A stretch of DNA of 64,000 nucleotides from Palaemon carinicauda. Its lineage: Eukaryota; Arthropoda; Malacostraca; Decapoda; Palaemonidae. Shown here piece by piece: positions 21,791-31,062 of the stretch (position 1 is its first letter; the number at the start of each line of letters is the position of its first letter). The DNA lies in NCBI RefSeq assembly GCF_036898095.1, contig NC_090750.1, positions 85,389,075-85,453,074 of the forward strand, written 5' to 3'. Below the pieces are notes generated by a model, which did no database searches, had not been told where the DNA came from, and saw only the letters and a program-made list of their open reading frames with translations. The position numbers were made by a program, and so were the translations under genes.

Positions 21791-24067
21791 TTAGGGGAAT
21801 GTAGTGGTTGAGCCCTCACCCACTACTGCACTCGCTGCTACGAATGGTCCCAGGGTGTAGCAGTTCTCGTAAAGAGACTGGACATCTTTAAGATAAAAAG
21901 ACGCGAATACTGACTTGCTTCTCCAATAGGTTGCGTCCATTATACTCTGCAGAGATCTGTTTTGTTTGAAGGCCACTGAAGTTGCGACAGCTCTAACTTC
22001 ATGTGTCCTTACCTTCAGCAAAGCATGGTCTTCCTCATTCAGATGGGAATGAGCTTCTCGTATCAACAGTCTAATATAATAGGAAACTGCATTCTTCGAC
22101 ATAGGTAAAGAAGGTTTCTTAATAGCACACCATAAAGCTTCTGACTGTCCTCGTAAAGGTTTAGTTCGTTTTAAATAGAACTTAAGAGCTCTAACAGGGC
22201 ACAAGACTCTTTCTAGTTCATTTCCAACCAAATTAGAAAGGCTTGGAATATCGAACGATTTCGGCCAAGGACGAGAAGGTAGTTCGTTTTTGGCTAGAAA
22301 ACCAAGCTGCAAAGAACATGTAGCCGTTTCAGATGAAAATCCGATGTTCCTGCTGAAGGCGTGTATCTCACTGACTCTTTTAGCTGTAGCTAAGCAGACG
22401 AGGAAAAGAGTCTTTAAAGTGAGATCTTTAAAGGAGGCTGATTGTAGCGGCTCGAACCTTTCTGACATAAGGAATCTTAGTACCACGTCTAAATTCCAAC
22501 CTGGTGTGGCCAAACGACGCTCCTTCGAGGTCTCAAAAGACTTAAGGAGGTCCTGTAGATCTTTGTTGTTGGAAAGATCTAAGCCTCTGTGACGGAAGAC
22601 TGCTGCCAACATGCTTCTGTAACCCTTGATCGTGGGAGCTGAAAGAGATCTTACCTTCCTCAGATATAAAAGGAAGTCAGCTATTTGAGTTACAGAGGTA
22701 CTGGTTGAGGATACTGATACCGACTTGCACCAGCTTCGGAAGACTTCCCACTTCGACTGGTAGACTCTAAGAGTGGATGTCCTCCTTGCTCTAGCAATCG
22801 CCCTGGCTGCCTCCTTCGAAAAGCCTTTAGCTCTTGAGAGTCTTTCGATAGTCTGAAGGCAGTCAGACGAAGAGCGTGGAGGCTTGGGTGTACCTTCTTT
22901 ACGTGAGGCTGACGTAGAAGGTCCACTCTTAGCGGAAGTGTTCTGGGAACGTCCACTAGCCATTGCAGTACCTCGGTGAACCATTCTCTCGCGGGCCAGA
23001 GGGGAGCAACCAACGTCAACCTTGTCCCTTCGTGAGAGGCGAACTTCTGCAGTACCTTGTTGACAATCTTGAACGGGGGGAATGCATAAAGGTCTAGATG
23101 GGACCAATCCAGTAGAAAGGCCTCTATATGAACTGCTGCTGGGTCCGGGATTGGCAAGCAATAATTTGGGAGCCTCTTGGTCATTGAGGTTGCAAAGAGA
23201 TCTATGGTAGGTTGGCCCCATGTGGCCCAAAGTCTCTTGCATACATTCTTGTGAAGGGTCCATTCTGTTGGGATGATTTGACCCTTCCGACTGAGGCGGT
23301 CCGCCATGACATTCATGTTGCCTTGAATGAACCTCGTTACTAGAGACAGGTTTAGATCTCTTGACCAGGTGAGGAGGTCCCTTGCGATCTCGTACAACTT
23401 CAGAGAATGGGTCCCTCCTTGCTTGGAGATGTACGCCAAGGCCGTGGTGTTGTCGGAGTTCACCTCCACCACCTTGCCTAGAAGGAGGGACTTGAAGCTT
23501 TTCAAGGCCAGATGAACTGCCAGTAGCTCCTTGCAGTTGATATGTAACGCTCTTTGCTCCGCGTTCCAGGTGCCCGAGCATTCCCGACCGTCTAATGTCG
23601 CACCCCAGCCCGTGTCCGATGCGTCCGAGAAGAGAACGTGGTTGGGGGTCTGAACAGTCAGTGGCAGACCCTCTCTGAGGTTGATGTTGTCCTTCCACCA
23701 GGTCAGTGATGACTTCATCTTCTCGGAAATAGGGATCGAGACCGCTTCTAGCGTCTTGTCCTTTCTCCAGTGAACAGCCAGGTGAAATTGAAGGGGACGG
23801 AGGTGCAGTCTCCCTAACGCAATGAACTGGTCCAGTGATGAAAGCGTCCCTATCAGACTCATCCACTGTCTGACTGAACATCGGTCCTTCATTAGCATGT
23901 TCTGGATGCATCCTTGGGCTTGACTTATTCTGGGGGCCGACGGAAAAGCCCGAAAAGCTTGACTGTGAATCTCCATCCCTAGGTACACTATAGTTTGGGA
24001 TGGGACCAGTTGGGACTTTTCCATATTGACCAGGAGACCCAATTCCTTGGTCAGATCTAGAGTCCAC
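21791..24067 (-). CDS. DIRS ORF3, tyrosine recombinase, copy B
   Basis: Up to 758 codons, open. The true start is uncertain because the first part overlaps the RT/RNase H frame; the recombinase itself begins around residue 400. It has a SAM-like core-binding domain (ARRTSTLRVYQSKWEVFRSW), then the catalytic fold with box I (KRVSEIHA, Arg564), box II (THEVR, His689 and Arg692), then Trp715 and the nucleophile Tyr725 in FASFYLKD. All expected catalytic positions that I can place are present. In DIRS elements this enzyme inserts the circular cDNA into the genome by site-specific-type strand exchange, usually without target duplication. It is expressed, if at all, from the element's own RNA with the upstream ORFs. 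Confidence 0.9.
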   Translation of the reverse strand: MDSRSDQGIGSPGQYGKVPTGPIPNYSVPRDGDSQSSFSGFSVGPQNKSSPRMHPEHANEGPMFSQTVDESDRDAFITGPVHCVRETAPPSPSISPGCSLEKGQDARSGLDPYFREDEVITDLVEGQHQPQRGSATDCSDPQPRSLLGRIGHGLGCDIRRSGMLGHLERGAKSVTYQLQGATGSSSGLEKLQVPPSRQGGGGELRQHHGLGVHLQARRDPFSEVVRDRKGPPHLVKRSKPVSSNEVHSRQHECHGGPPQSEGSNHPNRMDPSQECMQETLGHMGPTYHRSLCNLNDQEAPKLLLANPGPSSSSYRGLSTGLVPSRPLCIPPVQDCQQGTAEVRLSRRDKVDVGCSPLARERMVHRGTAMASGRSQNTSAKSGPSTSASRKEGTPKPPRSSSDCLQTIERLSRAKGFSKEAARAIARARRTSTLRVYQSKWEVFRSWCKSVSVSSTSTSVTQIADFLLYLRKVRSLSAPTIKGYRSMLAAVFRHRGLDLSNNKDLQDLLKSFETSKERRLATPGWNLDVVLRFLMSERFEPLQSASFKDLTLKTLFLVCLATAKRVSEIHAFSRNIGFSSETATCSLQLGFLAKNELPSRPWPKSFDIPSLSNLVGNELERVLCPVRALKFYLKRTKPLRGQSEALWCAIKKPSLPMSKNAVSYYIRLLIREAHSHLNEEDHALLKVRTHEVRAVATSVAFKQNRSLQSIMDATYWRSKSVFASFYLKDVQSLYENCYTLGPFVAASAVVGEGSTTTFP

Positions 24068-24933
24068 TTTAGATTCTCCAGACAGCGAAGACTGGACGAA
24101 GCTCTTAAAAGCCAGTCGTTCAAATAGAGGGAGGCTCTAATGTCTGCTAAATGCAGGAATTTGGCAATATTCCTCATCAGTTTCGTAAAGACAAGAGGCG
24201 CCGTGCTTAGGCCAAAGCACAGGGCTTGAAATTGGTAGACAACCTTCCCGTAAACGAACCTTAAAAAAGGTTGGGAATCTGGGTGGATGGGGACGTGAAA
24301 GTAAGCGTCCTTGAGGTCTAAAGAGACCATCCAGTCTTCCTTCCTGACCGCTGCTAGAACAGACTTCTCCATGGCGAACGTCTGCTTGGTGACAAAGACA
24401 TTCAGAGCACTGACGTCTAGCACCGGTCTCCACCCTCCTGTCTTCTTTACCACTAAGAAGAGACGGTTGTAGAAGCCCGGGGATTGATGGTCCCGGACTT
24501 TGACTACCGCTCCCTTTTCTAGTAAGAGAGACACCTCTTGCTTCAAAGCTAGTCGCTTGTCCTCCTCTCTGTACCTGGGAGAGAGGTCGATGGGAGTCGT
24601 TGCTAGAGGGGGCTTGCGCAAGAATGGGATCTTGTACCCCTCTCTGAGCAACTTCACAGATTGTGCATCTGCGCCCCTGTTCTCCCAGGACTGCCAGTAG
24701 TTCTTGAGTCTGGCTCCCACTGCTGTCTGAAGAATGTGGCAGTCAGACTCTGCCTCTAAAGGACTTGGTACCTTTCTTCTTGCTCCCACGTTTCCCTTCG
24801 GCACGAGCACCTCCTCTGCTGGAGGCTCTGCCACGAAAGGGCGGAATGAATCTTGACGCTGGAGTATCCATCCTGGGTCTAGACACGGAAGGCAAAGGGG
24901 TGGCTTTGCGTGCAGATGACGCAACCAGGTCAT
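22690..24933 (-). CDS. DIRS ORF2, reverse transcriptase/RNase H, copy B
   Basis: 747 codons, open. The RT domain lies at about residues 130-290: finger motif LLEKGAVVKV, then NRLFLVVKKTGGWRPVLD, palm motif A (LDLKDAYF, 205-212), CFGLSTAPLVFTKLM, and motif C at 270-273, which reads YLND instead of YLDD. The altered codon is AAC at 24120-24118, a single G-to-A step from GAC. RNase H (about 430-550) keeps Asp437, Glu469, Asp494 and Asp545. After it comes a conserved segment (LFATSMTKR...PDPAA, APLWPAREWF), the region where DIRS elements are reported to carry a methyltransferase-like domain; I cannot confirm that fold. It overlaps Gag by about 190 bp. With motif C mutated, self-encoded reverse transcription is doubtful. 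Confidence 0.92.
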   Translation of the reverse strand: MTWLRHLHAKPPLCLPCLDPGWILQRQDSFRPFVAEPPAEEVLVPKGNVGARRKVPSPLEAESDCHILQTAVGARLKNYWQSWENRGADAQSVKLLREGYKIPFLRKPPLATTPIDLSPRYREEDKRLALKQEVSLLLEKGAVVKVRDHQSPGFYNRLFLVVKKTGGWRPVLDVSALNVFVTKQTFAMEKSVLAAVRKEDWMVSLDLKDAYFHVPIHPDSQPFLRFVYGKVVYQFQALCFGLSTAPLVFTKLMRNIAKFLHLADIRASLYLNDWLLRASSSLRCLENLKWTLDLTKELGLLVNMEKSQLVPSQTIVYLGMEIHSQAFRAFPSAPRISQAQGCIQNMLMKDRCSVRQWMSLIGTLSSLDQFIALGRLHLRPLQFHLAVHWRKDKTLEAVSIPISEKMKSSLTWWKDNINLREGLPLTVQTPNHVLFSDASDTGWGATLDGRECSGTWNAEQRALHINCKELLAVHLALKSFKSLLLGKVVEVNSDNTTALAYISKQGGTHSLKLYEIARDLLTWSRDLNLSLVTRFIQGNMNVMADRLSRKGQIIPTEWTLHKNVCKRLWATWGQPTIDLFATSMTKRLPNYCLPIPDPAAVHIEAFLLDWSHLDLYAFPPFKIVNKVLQKFASHEGTRLTLVAPLWPAREWFTEVLQWLVDVPRTLPLRVDLLRQPHVKKVHPSLHALRLTAFRLSKDSQELKAFRRRQPGRLLEQGGHPLLESTSRSGKSSEAGASRYQYPQPVPL

Positions 24934-27169
24934 GCGTGTCTTTTTGAATCAAGGAGGCAGCAATCTCCTTGATCAACTCCTCTGGGAAAAGGCACTTCGA
25001 GAGAGGGGCAAACATAAGCTCCGACCTCTGACATTGAGTTACTCCAGCTGACAAGAAGGAGCAAAGGTTTTCTCGTTTCTTGAGGACCCCGGAAACGAAC
25101 GAAGCCGCAAGCTCACTGGAACCGTCCCGTATGGCCTTGTCCATGCAGGACATAATGAGCATGGAAGTTTCCTTGTCAGAAGGGGAGGTCTTCCTGCTCA
25201 ACGCTCCCAAACACCAGTCCAAAAAGTTAAACACTTCGAACGCTCTGAACACTCCTTTCATCAGATGATCTAAATCTGAAGGAGTCCAACAAATCTTGGA
25301 GCGTCTCATGGCCAGCCAGCGGGGAGAGTCTACTAGACTTGAGAAGTCGCCCTGGGCAGAGGCAGGAACTCCCAAGCCGAGAACTTCTCCCGTGGCATAC
25401 CAGACGCTCGATCTGGAAGCGAGTTTCGCAGGGGGAAACAAGAATGCTGTCTTCCCCAGGTGCTTTTTGGACTGCATCCAATCTCCCAACACCCTTAAAG
25501 CTCTCTTGGACGAGCGGGCGAGGACGAGCTTCGTAAAGGCAGGCGCGGATGACTGCGTGCCTAAAGCAAACTCAGATGGAGGTGAGCGTGGGGCCGCAGA
25601 AACAAACTGATCTGGATACAAGTCCTTGAACAGTGCAAGTACTTTTCTAAAGTCCAGGGAGGGAGGCGTGGTCTTGGGTTCGTCGATGTCCGTGAGCGGG
25701 TCGTCAAGGTGTGCAGCGTCGTCATAATCAGAGAGTCCATCGTCTGAATGCTGAAGAGGAAGCGGCAAAGGAGTAGGCATTGGCTGGTCAGCTGAGTCCG
25801 GCAGCACGGGTGCATGCGTGACTGCACTGGACGCAACGTCATGGAACTGTTGGTCAGTCTGAGAGCAGGCAACAACCATAGCTGCGCGGGGGCGCAAAGC
25901 GTCTACTCCCGACTGTATAGTCTGCTGTGGGCGAGTAGGGGTAACCACAGTGGGTTGCGGAGGTTGACGCACCGCGTCAAAACAAAACAACTTAGGTTGT
26001 TGTTGTTGTAACTCGCGAACGTCAACGGAGGGTTCCGTGCGTCGGCGAACGTCAACATGCGGCTGGCAGGGTACAGTGCGCATGGGTGGCGGGACTCTCA
26101 CAGCTGGAGTGCGGGAGAAGGTAGCCTCAGCGTCAACTGGACACACAACCGTGGTTGGTTGTAGGCTAACGGGTGCAGCGTCAACCTTCTCCGCACGAAA
26201 GTCCTGCATTAACGATGACAACTGTGTCTGCATGGTCTGCAGCAAAGCCCACTTAGGGTCTACAGTAGCAGGTGCGGCAACAGACGGTGTTACTGCCTGT
26301 TGCGGTACCGCTTTGCTTCTCTTAGGAGGTGTGCAGTCATCTGAAGACTGCAGCGAGTCCGAACTGACCCAGTGGCTACAATTGGGCCGTTGGACTTGCG
26401 CGGAAGGGACCTTGCGTTTGAGAGGTCGTGAGACCTTGGTCCATTGTTTCTGCCGAGAAACATCTTCCGCAGACGAGGAATAAATGGGCTCTCTCGTCTT
26501 CTTGTGGGTGGGGCGATCTTGGCAAGATACGTCCGAAACCACGGAGGGAACGTCTGTCCGCTGATTAAAGCCTGTCGAACCCTTTGGTCGTACGACATTG
26601 CTTCTCCCCTGGGCTTGGGAGCTTGCAAGAGGTCCCGGACTGGGAGGACGACAGGCACGAACAGACGCACCCTCAAGCGCAACACTAACACTTTTCACAA
26701 CACTTCCACTCACTAGGTCACTACCCACTGCACTCTTACCCTTCAACTCCCTGACGTCTGCCATGAGTTGGTTACGGTCACTCGCCAATGACTCGACTCT
26801 CTCACCCAGAGCCTGGATGGCACGCATCATATCTGCCATCGAAGGTTGTTGAGTGCTAGAAGGGGGATCAGGAGCAACCACTACAGGGGAAGGAATAGGT
26901 TGTGGGGCATGGGGAGAGGAAAAATCAACTGAGCGAGATGAACTCCTCCTGACTCTATCTCTCTCTAGCCTACGTGAATATTTAAGGAATTCGAGAAAAT
27001 CGAATTCCGAAAGCCCAACGCATTCCTCACACCGATCTTCCCATTGACAGGATTTACCCCGACAATTGGAACAAATGGTGTGCGGATCGATAGAGGCCTT
27101 CGGAAGACGCCTTGAACAGTCCCTAGCACTACACTTCCTGTATTTAGGGACTTGAGAAGGGTCAGCCAT
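24743..27169 (-). CDS. DIRS ORF1, Gag-like, copy B
   Basis: 808 codons, open, starting MADPSQ. The N-terminus carries a Cys/His module at C13, C18, H30, C33, C36, C41, C47 and C50, likely zinc-binding. Next come an Arg/Ser-rich stretch (RDRVRRSSSRS), a heptad-like segment (MADMMRAIQALGERVESLAS) that could be a coiled coil, and a long Pro/Val/Gln-rich region. A C-terminal half follows with FTKLVLARSSKRALRVLGDW and LIKEIAASLIQ, and finally a basic Arg/Gly-rich tail (FRGRASSRGG) suited to nucleic-acid binding. By analogy with other DIRS elements this is the structural protein. The start is chosen because the same MADPS occurs in copy Z. Confidence 0.88.
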   Translation of the reverse strand: MADPSQVPKYRKCSARDCSRRLPKASIDPHTICSNCRGKSCQWEDRCEECVGLSEFDFLEFLKYSRRLERDRVRRSSSRSVDFSSPHAPQPIPSPVVVAPDPPSSTQQPSMADMMRAIQALGERVESLASDRNQLMADVRELKGKSAVGSDLVSGSVVKSVSVALEGASVRACRPPSPGPLASSQAQGRSNVVRPKGSTGFNQRTDVPSVVSDVSCQDRPTHKKTREPIYSSSAEDVSRQKQWTKVSRPLKRKVPSAQVQRPNCSHWVSSDSLQSSDDCTPPKRSKAVPQQAVTPSVAAPATVDPKWALLQTMQTQLSSLMQDFRAEKVDAAPVSLQPTTVVCPVDAEATFSRTPAVRVPPPMRTVPCQPHVDVRRRTEPSVDVRELQQQQPKLFCFDAVRQPPQPTVVTPTRPQQTIQSGVDALRPRAAMVVACSQTDQQFHDVASSAVTHAPVLPDSADQPMPTPLPLPLQHSDDGLSDYDDAAHLDDPLTDIDEPKTTPPSLDFRKVLALFKDLYPDQFVSAAPRSPPSEFALGTQSSAPAFTKLVLARSSKRALRVLGDWMQSKKHLGKTAFLFPPAKLASRSSVWYATGEVLGLGVPASAQGDFSSLVDSPRWLAMRRSKICWTPSDLDHLMKGVFRAFEVFNFLDWCLGALSRKTSPSDKETSMLIMSCMDKAIRDGSSELAASFVSGVLKKRENLCSFLSAGVTQCQRSELMFAPLSKCLFPEELIKEIAASLIQKDTHDLVASSARKATPLPSVSRPRMDTPASRFIPPFRGRASSRGGARAEGKRGSKKKGTKSFRGRV

Positions 27170-27369
27170 CTTGAATTAGTCAAAGGGGAAATTCAAAATC
27201 TATCCAAGTCGTCAACAAATAATCCAAAATTCAATCAAAGAATGCAAGGAAGTATTGAAGATAACCTCTGCAAAGCGAAAGCTAATAACTAGAAATGAGT
27301 ACTTCACCAAAATCTGTGAAAATCAATCCAGTAAGCAACAGCGTATTTAGTAGGTCTTGCCGGTGGCAC

Positions 27370-27550
27370 GACAGAGAGAAAATTGGTTCTGTGTTTACAT
27401 GGAGTACTTGAGTACCTGCTCGACAGATGGCGCTGTTGATGTACACCCCCACCTGTATAGCGATCGCTGGCGTATTTTGTCCTTAGGTTTTTCTGTCGGG
27501 CAGCAGAGCTGACAGCTTATATGATCACCGGCTAAGTTTAATATTGAAAA
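27370..27550. repeat. 5' (right) inverted terminal repeat, copy B
   Basis: Inverted partner of 21060-21240; ends CACCGGCTAAGTTTAATATT then GAAAA. Directly followed by TTGTATTTTTCCTAAC, the terminus of an older DIRS element. Confidence 0.9.
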
Positions 27551-27594
27551 TTGTATTTTTCCTAACTATATAAACTTTGAGCTCTTTATATGAG
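27551..27594. mobile_element. DIRS F-type left-terminus fragment
   Basis: TTGTATTTTTCCTAACTATA and the following 24 bases align with the left termini of elements E (2751) and F (15500). It is the far side of the terminus split by copy B, and is cut off by a LINE 3' segment from about 27595. Confidence 0.6.
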
Positions 27595-27972
27595 AAAATA
27601 TTACTTCGGTGAAGTTTAGTTTCCCTTTGTCTACCCATACACCGAGTAGTCTGGGATATTCTTTACAGATTCTCCTCTGTCATACACTTAAAAACACTGA
27701 AATTACCCAACAATTCTTCTTAACCCAAGGGGCTAACTACTGTACTGTAATATTTAAGTGGCTACTTTCCTCTTGGTAAGGCTAGAAGAGACTCTTTAGC
27801 TATGGTAAGCAGCTCTTCTAGGAGAAGTACATTCCAAAATCAAACCATTGTTCTCTGGCCTTGGGTAGTGCCAAGGTATTCCACTGTCTCATATTAGAGT
27901 TCTCTTGCTTGAGGGTACACCCTATTCTATCTTATTTCTCTTCCTCTTGTTTAGTAGTTTATATAGGAAATA
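27595..27972 (+). mobile_element. LINE R 3' UTR fragment
   Basis: Matches the 3' region of the LINE family also seen at 51960-52578 and 61440-61840. Shared blocks are TGGCTACTTTCCTCTTGGTA, AAATCAAACCATTGTTCTCT, AGAGTTCTCTTGCTTGAGGG and TTTCTCTTCCTCTTGTTT. It stops where DIRS element D begins. Confidence 0.7.
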
Positions 27973-28285
27973 TCACAAATTTTAGGTAATTTGTATTTTT
28001 CCTAACAGTACTTACCTCAAACTACTTTCTTAGGAGTATCTGGGATCTCCTCCCATCCGACCAGTTTTGTGTAGTTTACCCTAAACCCATTTTCTGAGGG
28101 GTAACCTCAGGCGGAGTGATATGCGCCCTGAGGCTAACCCCGGGTCAGAGAGCATGCCTGCTCAGGTCTCAACCTCCAGTAAGTTCTTGACAACTAAGGT
28201 CTCTAAGGACACCAGGGGACACTCGGGGAAGGCAGGGTGGGCCATTACCCGAAAGTAGTTCGAGGTAAGTACTGTTAGGAAAAAT
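27973..28285. repeat. 3' terminal repeat and first ICR arm, copy D
   Basis: Starts TCACAAATTTTAGGTAATTT and contains CTTACCTCAAACTACTTTCT. It ends with the inverted arm AGTTCGAGGTAAGTACTGTT then AGGAAAAAT, where copy C is inserted. The rest of the arm (ACAAATTACCTAAAATTTGT) resumes at 34585. Confidence 0.85.
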
Positions 28286-28523
28286 GTTATTTTCCTTAGT
28301 AAAATAAATTTTTGAATATACTTACCCGATGATCATGTAGCTGTCAACTCTGTTGCCCGACAGAAATCTAAGGTCGGGATACGCCAGCGATCGCTATACA
28401 GGTGGGGGTGTACAACAACAGCGCCATCTGTGAGCAGGTACTCAAGTACTTCTTGTCAACAAGAACTCAATTTTCTCCTCGGTCCACTGGTTCTCTATGG
28501 GGAGGAAGGGAGGGTCCTTAAAT

Positions 28524-28614
28524 TCATGATCATCGGGTAAGTATATTCAAAAATTTATTTTACTAAGGAAAATAACATTTTTCAATATTAATCTTACCCG
28601 ATGATCATGTAGCT
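28524..28614. repeat. Internal complementary region, copy C
   Basis: Arm one (CATCGGGTAAGTATATTCAA...ACTAAGGAAAATAAC) complements the left end; arm two (TTCAATATTAATCTTACCCG) complements the right end. Both copy-C-specific variants (CCTTAG left, AAGATTAA right) appear in it. Confidence 0.9.
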
Positions 28615-29130
28615 GATTCACACCCAGGGTGGTGGGTGGAGACCAGCATACATGTTAACATTAGAAGCTAAGTATCCCGTATTTCATTTTAGCAGTTATT
28701 CAAAATAACAAGCATAAAATAAATAAGTACCTGGTAAGGAAGACGACTTGAACAATTACTCTGCCTTTTTAAGTACGTCTTCCTTACTGAGCCTCGCGAT
28801 CCTCATAGGATGCTGAGCGACTCCTAGGAGCTGAAGTATGAAGGGTTGCAACCCATACTAAAGGTCCTCATCAAAACCTCTAATCTAGGCGCTTCTCAAG
28901 AATGATTTTGACCACCCGCCAAATCAAGTAGGATGCGAAAGGCTTCTTAGCCTTCCGGACAACCCAAAAATATTTCAAGAGAAAGATTAAAAAGGTTCTG
29001 GAATTAGGGAATTGTAGTGGTGGAGCCCCCACCACTACTGCACTCGTTGCTACGAATGGTCCCAGAGTGTAGCAGTTCTCGTAAAGAGACTGGACATTCT
29101 AAAGATAAAAGACGCGAACACTGATTAGCT

Positions 29131-30441
29131 TTACCAAAAGGTTGCGTCGAATATATTTTGCAGAGATCTATTTTGTTTAAAGGTCACGGAAGTTGTGACA
29201 GCTCTAACTTCGTGTGTCCTTACCTTCAGCCAAGCTTGGTCTTCCTCATTCAGAAGGGAATGAGCTTCTCGTATTAACAGTCTGAAAATAATAGGATAAA
29301 GAATTCTCTGACATAGGCAAAGATGAATTCTTAACTGAACACCATAAAGCTTCAGACGGGCCTCGTAAAGGTTTTTAAAATAGAACTTAAGAGCTCTTAC
29401 AGGACATAATACTCTTTCTAGTTCATTTCCAACCATACGATAAGTTTGGAATATCGAACGATATTCGTCAAGGCCGAGAAGGCAGCTCGTGTTTGGCTAG
29501 AAAACCAAGATGTAGAACATGTAGCCGTTTCGGATGAAAATCCGATGTTCTTGCTGAAGGCATGAATCTCACTGACTCTTTTAGCTGTGGTTAGGCATAT
29601 CAGGAAAAGAGTCTTAAAGGTGAGATCTTTCAGGGAGGCTGATTGAAGTGGTTCGAACCTGTCCAACATAAGGAATCTTAGAACCACGTCTAAATTCCAA
29701 CCAGGTGTAACCAAACGACGCTCCTTCGTGGTCTCAAAAGACTTAAGGAGGTCCTGTAGATCTTTATTGTTGGAAAGATCTAAGCCTCTGTGACGGAAGA
29801 CTGATGCCAACATGCTTCTGTAACCCTTGATAGTGGGAGCTGAAAGAGATCGCTCTTTCCTCAGAAAAGAGGAAGTCAGCTATTTGAGTTACAGAGGTAC
29901 TGGCCGAGGATACGGATACTGACTTGCACCAGTTTCGGAAGATTTCCCACTTCGATTGGTAGACTCTAAGGGTGGATGTTCTCCTTGCTCTAACAAACGC
30001 TCTGGTTGCCTCCTTCGAAAAACCTCTAGTTCTCGAGTCTTTCGATACTCTGAAGGCAGTGAGACGAAGAGCGTGGAGGCCTTGGAGTACCTTCTTACGC
30101 GTGGCAGACGTAGCAGGTCCACCCTTAGGGGAAGAGTTCTGGGAACGTCTACTAGCCATCGAAGTACCTCGGTAAGTTATTCTCTCGCGGGCCAGAGGGA
30201 AGCAACTAGTGTCAACTTTGTCCCATCGTGAGAGGCGAACTTCTGCAGTACCTTGTTGACAATCTAGAACGGAGGGAATGCATATAGATCTAGATGAGAC
30301 TAATCTAGTAGAAAGGCATCTAAAAGAACCACTGCTGGGTCCGGGATAGGTGAGCAAAGTATTGAGAGCCTCTTGGACATCGAGGTTGCGAAGAGATCTA
30401 TGGTTGGCTGGCCCAGGTGACCCAAAGTCTCTTGCATACAT
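29131..30441 (-). pseudogene. Tyrosine recombinase, copy C
   Basis: Two or three overlapping frames. The N-terminal part (30441-29764) contains TSTLRVYQSKWEIFRNWCKS; the middle (29813-29418) has AKRVSEIHAF; the C-terminal part (29436-29131) has RTHEVRAV. The tail after NIFDATFW is broken: the Trp/Tyr segment of copy B (ATYWRSKS...FASFY) is frameshifted near 29125-29135. Inactive. Confidence 0.75.
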
Positions 30442-30479
30442 CTTTGTGGAGGGTCCAATATGTTGGAATTATTGTCCCT

Positions 30480-31062
30480 TCCTACTGAGACAAACTGCTT
30501 AGACATTCAAGTTGCCTTGGAAGAAACTTGTAACTAGTGAAAAGTCTAGATCTGTTGAACAGGAGAGGAGGTCACTTGCGAACTCGCACCATGTCAGAGA
30601 GTAGGTCCCTCCTTGCTAGGAGATGAACATCAAAGCAGGGAGAAGCTTCTTGCAGTTAAAATGCATTGTCCTTCGACTCGAGTTCCATAACCCCGAGCAT
30701 TCCCTACCGCCTAAGGTCGCACCCCAGCCTACGTCCGATGCGTCTGAGAAGAGAACGTGGTTGGGAGTCTGAACAGTCAGGGGAAGACCCTATAAAAGGT
30801 TGATAAAGTCCTTTCATCAAGTCAGACCAGACTTATCTTCCGGAAACCGGGATCGAGACCGCTTCTAGCGTCTTGTCCTTTTCCAGTGAAGAGCTAGATG
30901 AAACCGAAGAGGACGGAGGTGTAGTCTTCCAAGTGACACCAATTGAACCACGGATGACAGTATCCTAACCAGACTCATCCACAGCCTGACAGGGCCGTGT
31001 TCCTTCTTCAGCATCTTCTGGATGGATAGCAGGGCTGGGGGTTGATCGTCTTGTTCAGCCAT
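30480..31062 (-). pseudogene. RT/RNase H remnant, copy C
   Basis: Only the region after the RT palm survives in recognisable form (SLGRLHLRPLRFHLALHW, about 30910-30960), followed by decayed RNase H. The RT fingers and catalytic motif are absent: Gag-like sequence (upstream of about 31030) joins directly to it. Confidence 0.6.

Larger units (their letters stand above)
21044..27550 (-). mobile_element. DIRS-type retrotransposon copy B (near intact)
   Basis: About 6.5 kb, coding strand minus, with three long overlapping ORFs in the DIRS1 order: Gag, RT/RNase H, tyrosine recombinase. The ends are inverted repeats of roughly 170 bp: 21070-21240 against 27370-27545, nearly identical apart from a 4-base insertion on the left (AAGTACTGTACTCC against AAGTACTCC). 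The ICR at 21291-21383 has one arm matching each end, including the end-specific base (CCGGG left, CCGGC right). No LTRs and no integrase. All ORFs are open, which suggests recent insertion, but the RT catalytic motif is altered. Confidence 0.95.

Noticed and set aside
25080..26716. Plus-strand open frames opposite Gag of copy B
   Set aside because: They are shadows of the minus-strand Gag ORF, with no domain of their own; the same holds for plus frames at 36382-40464.
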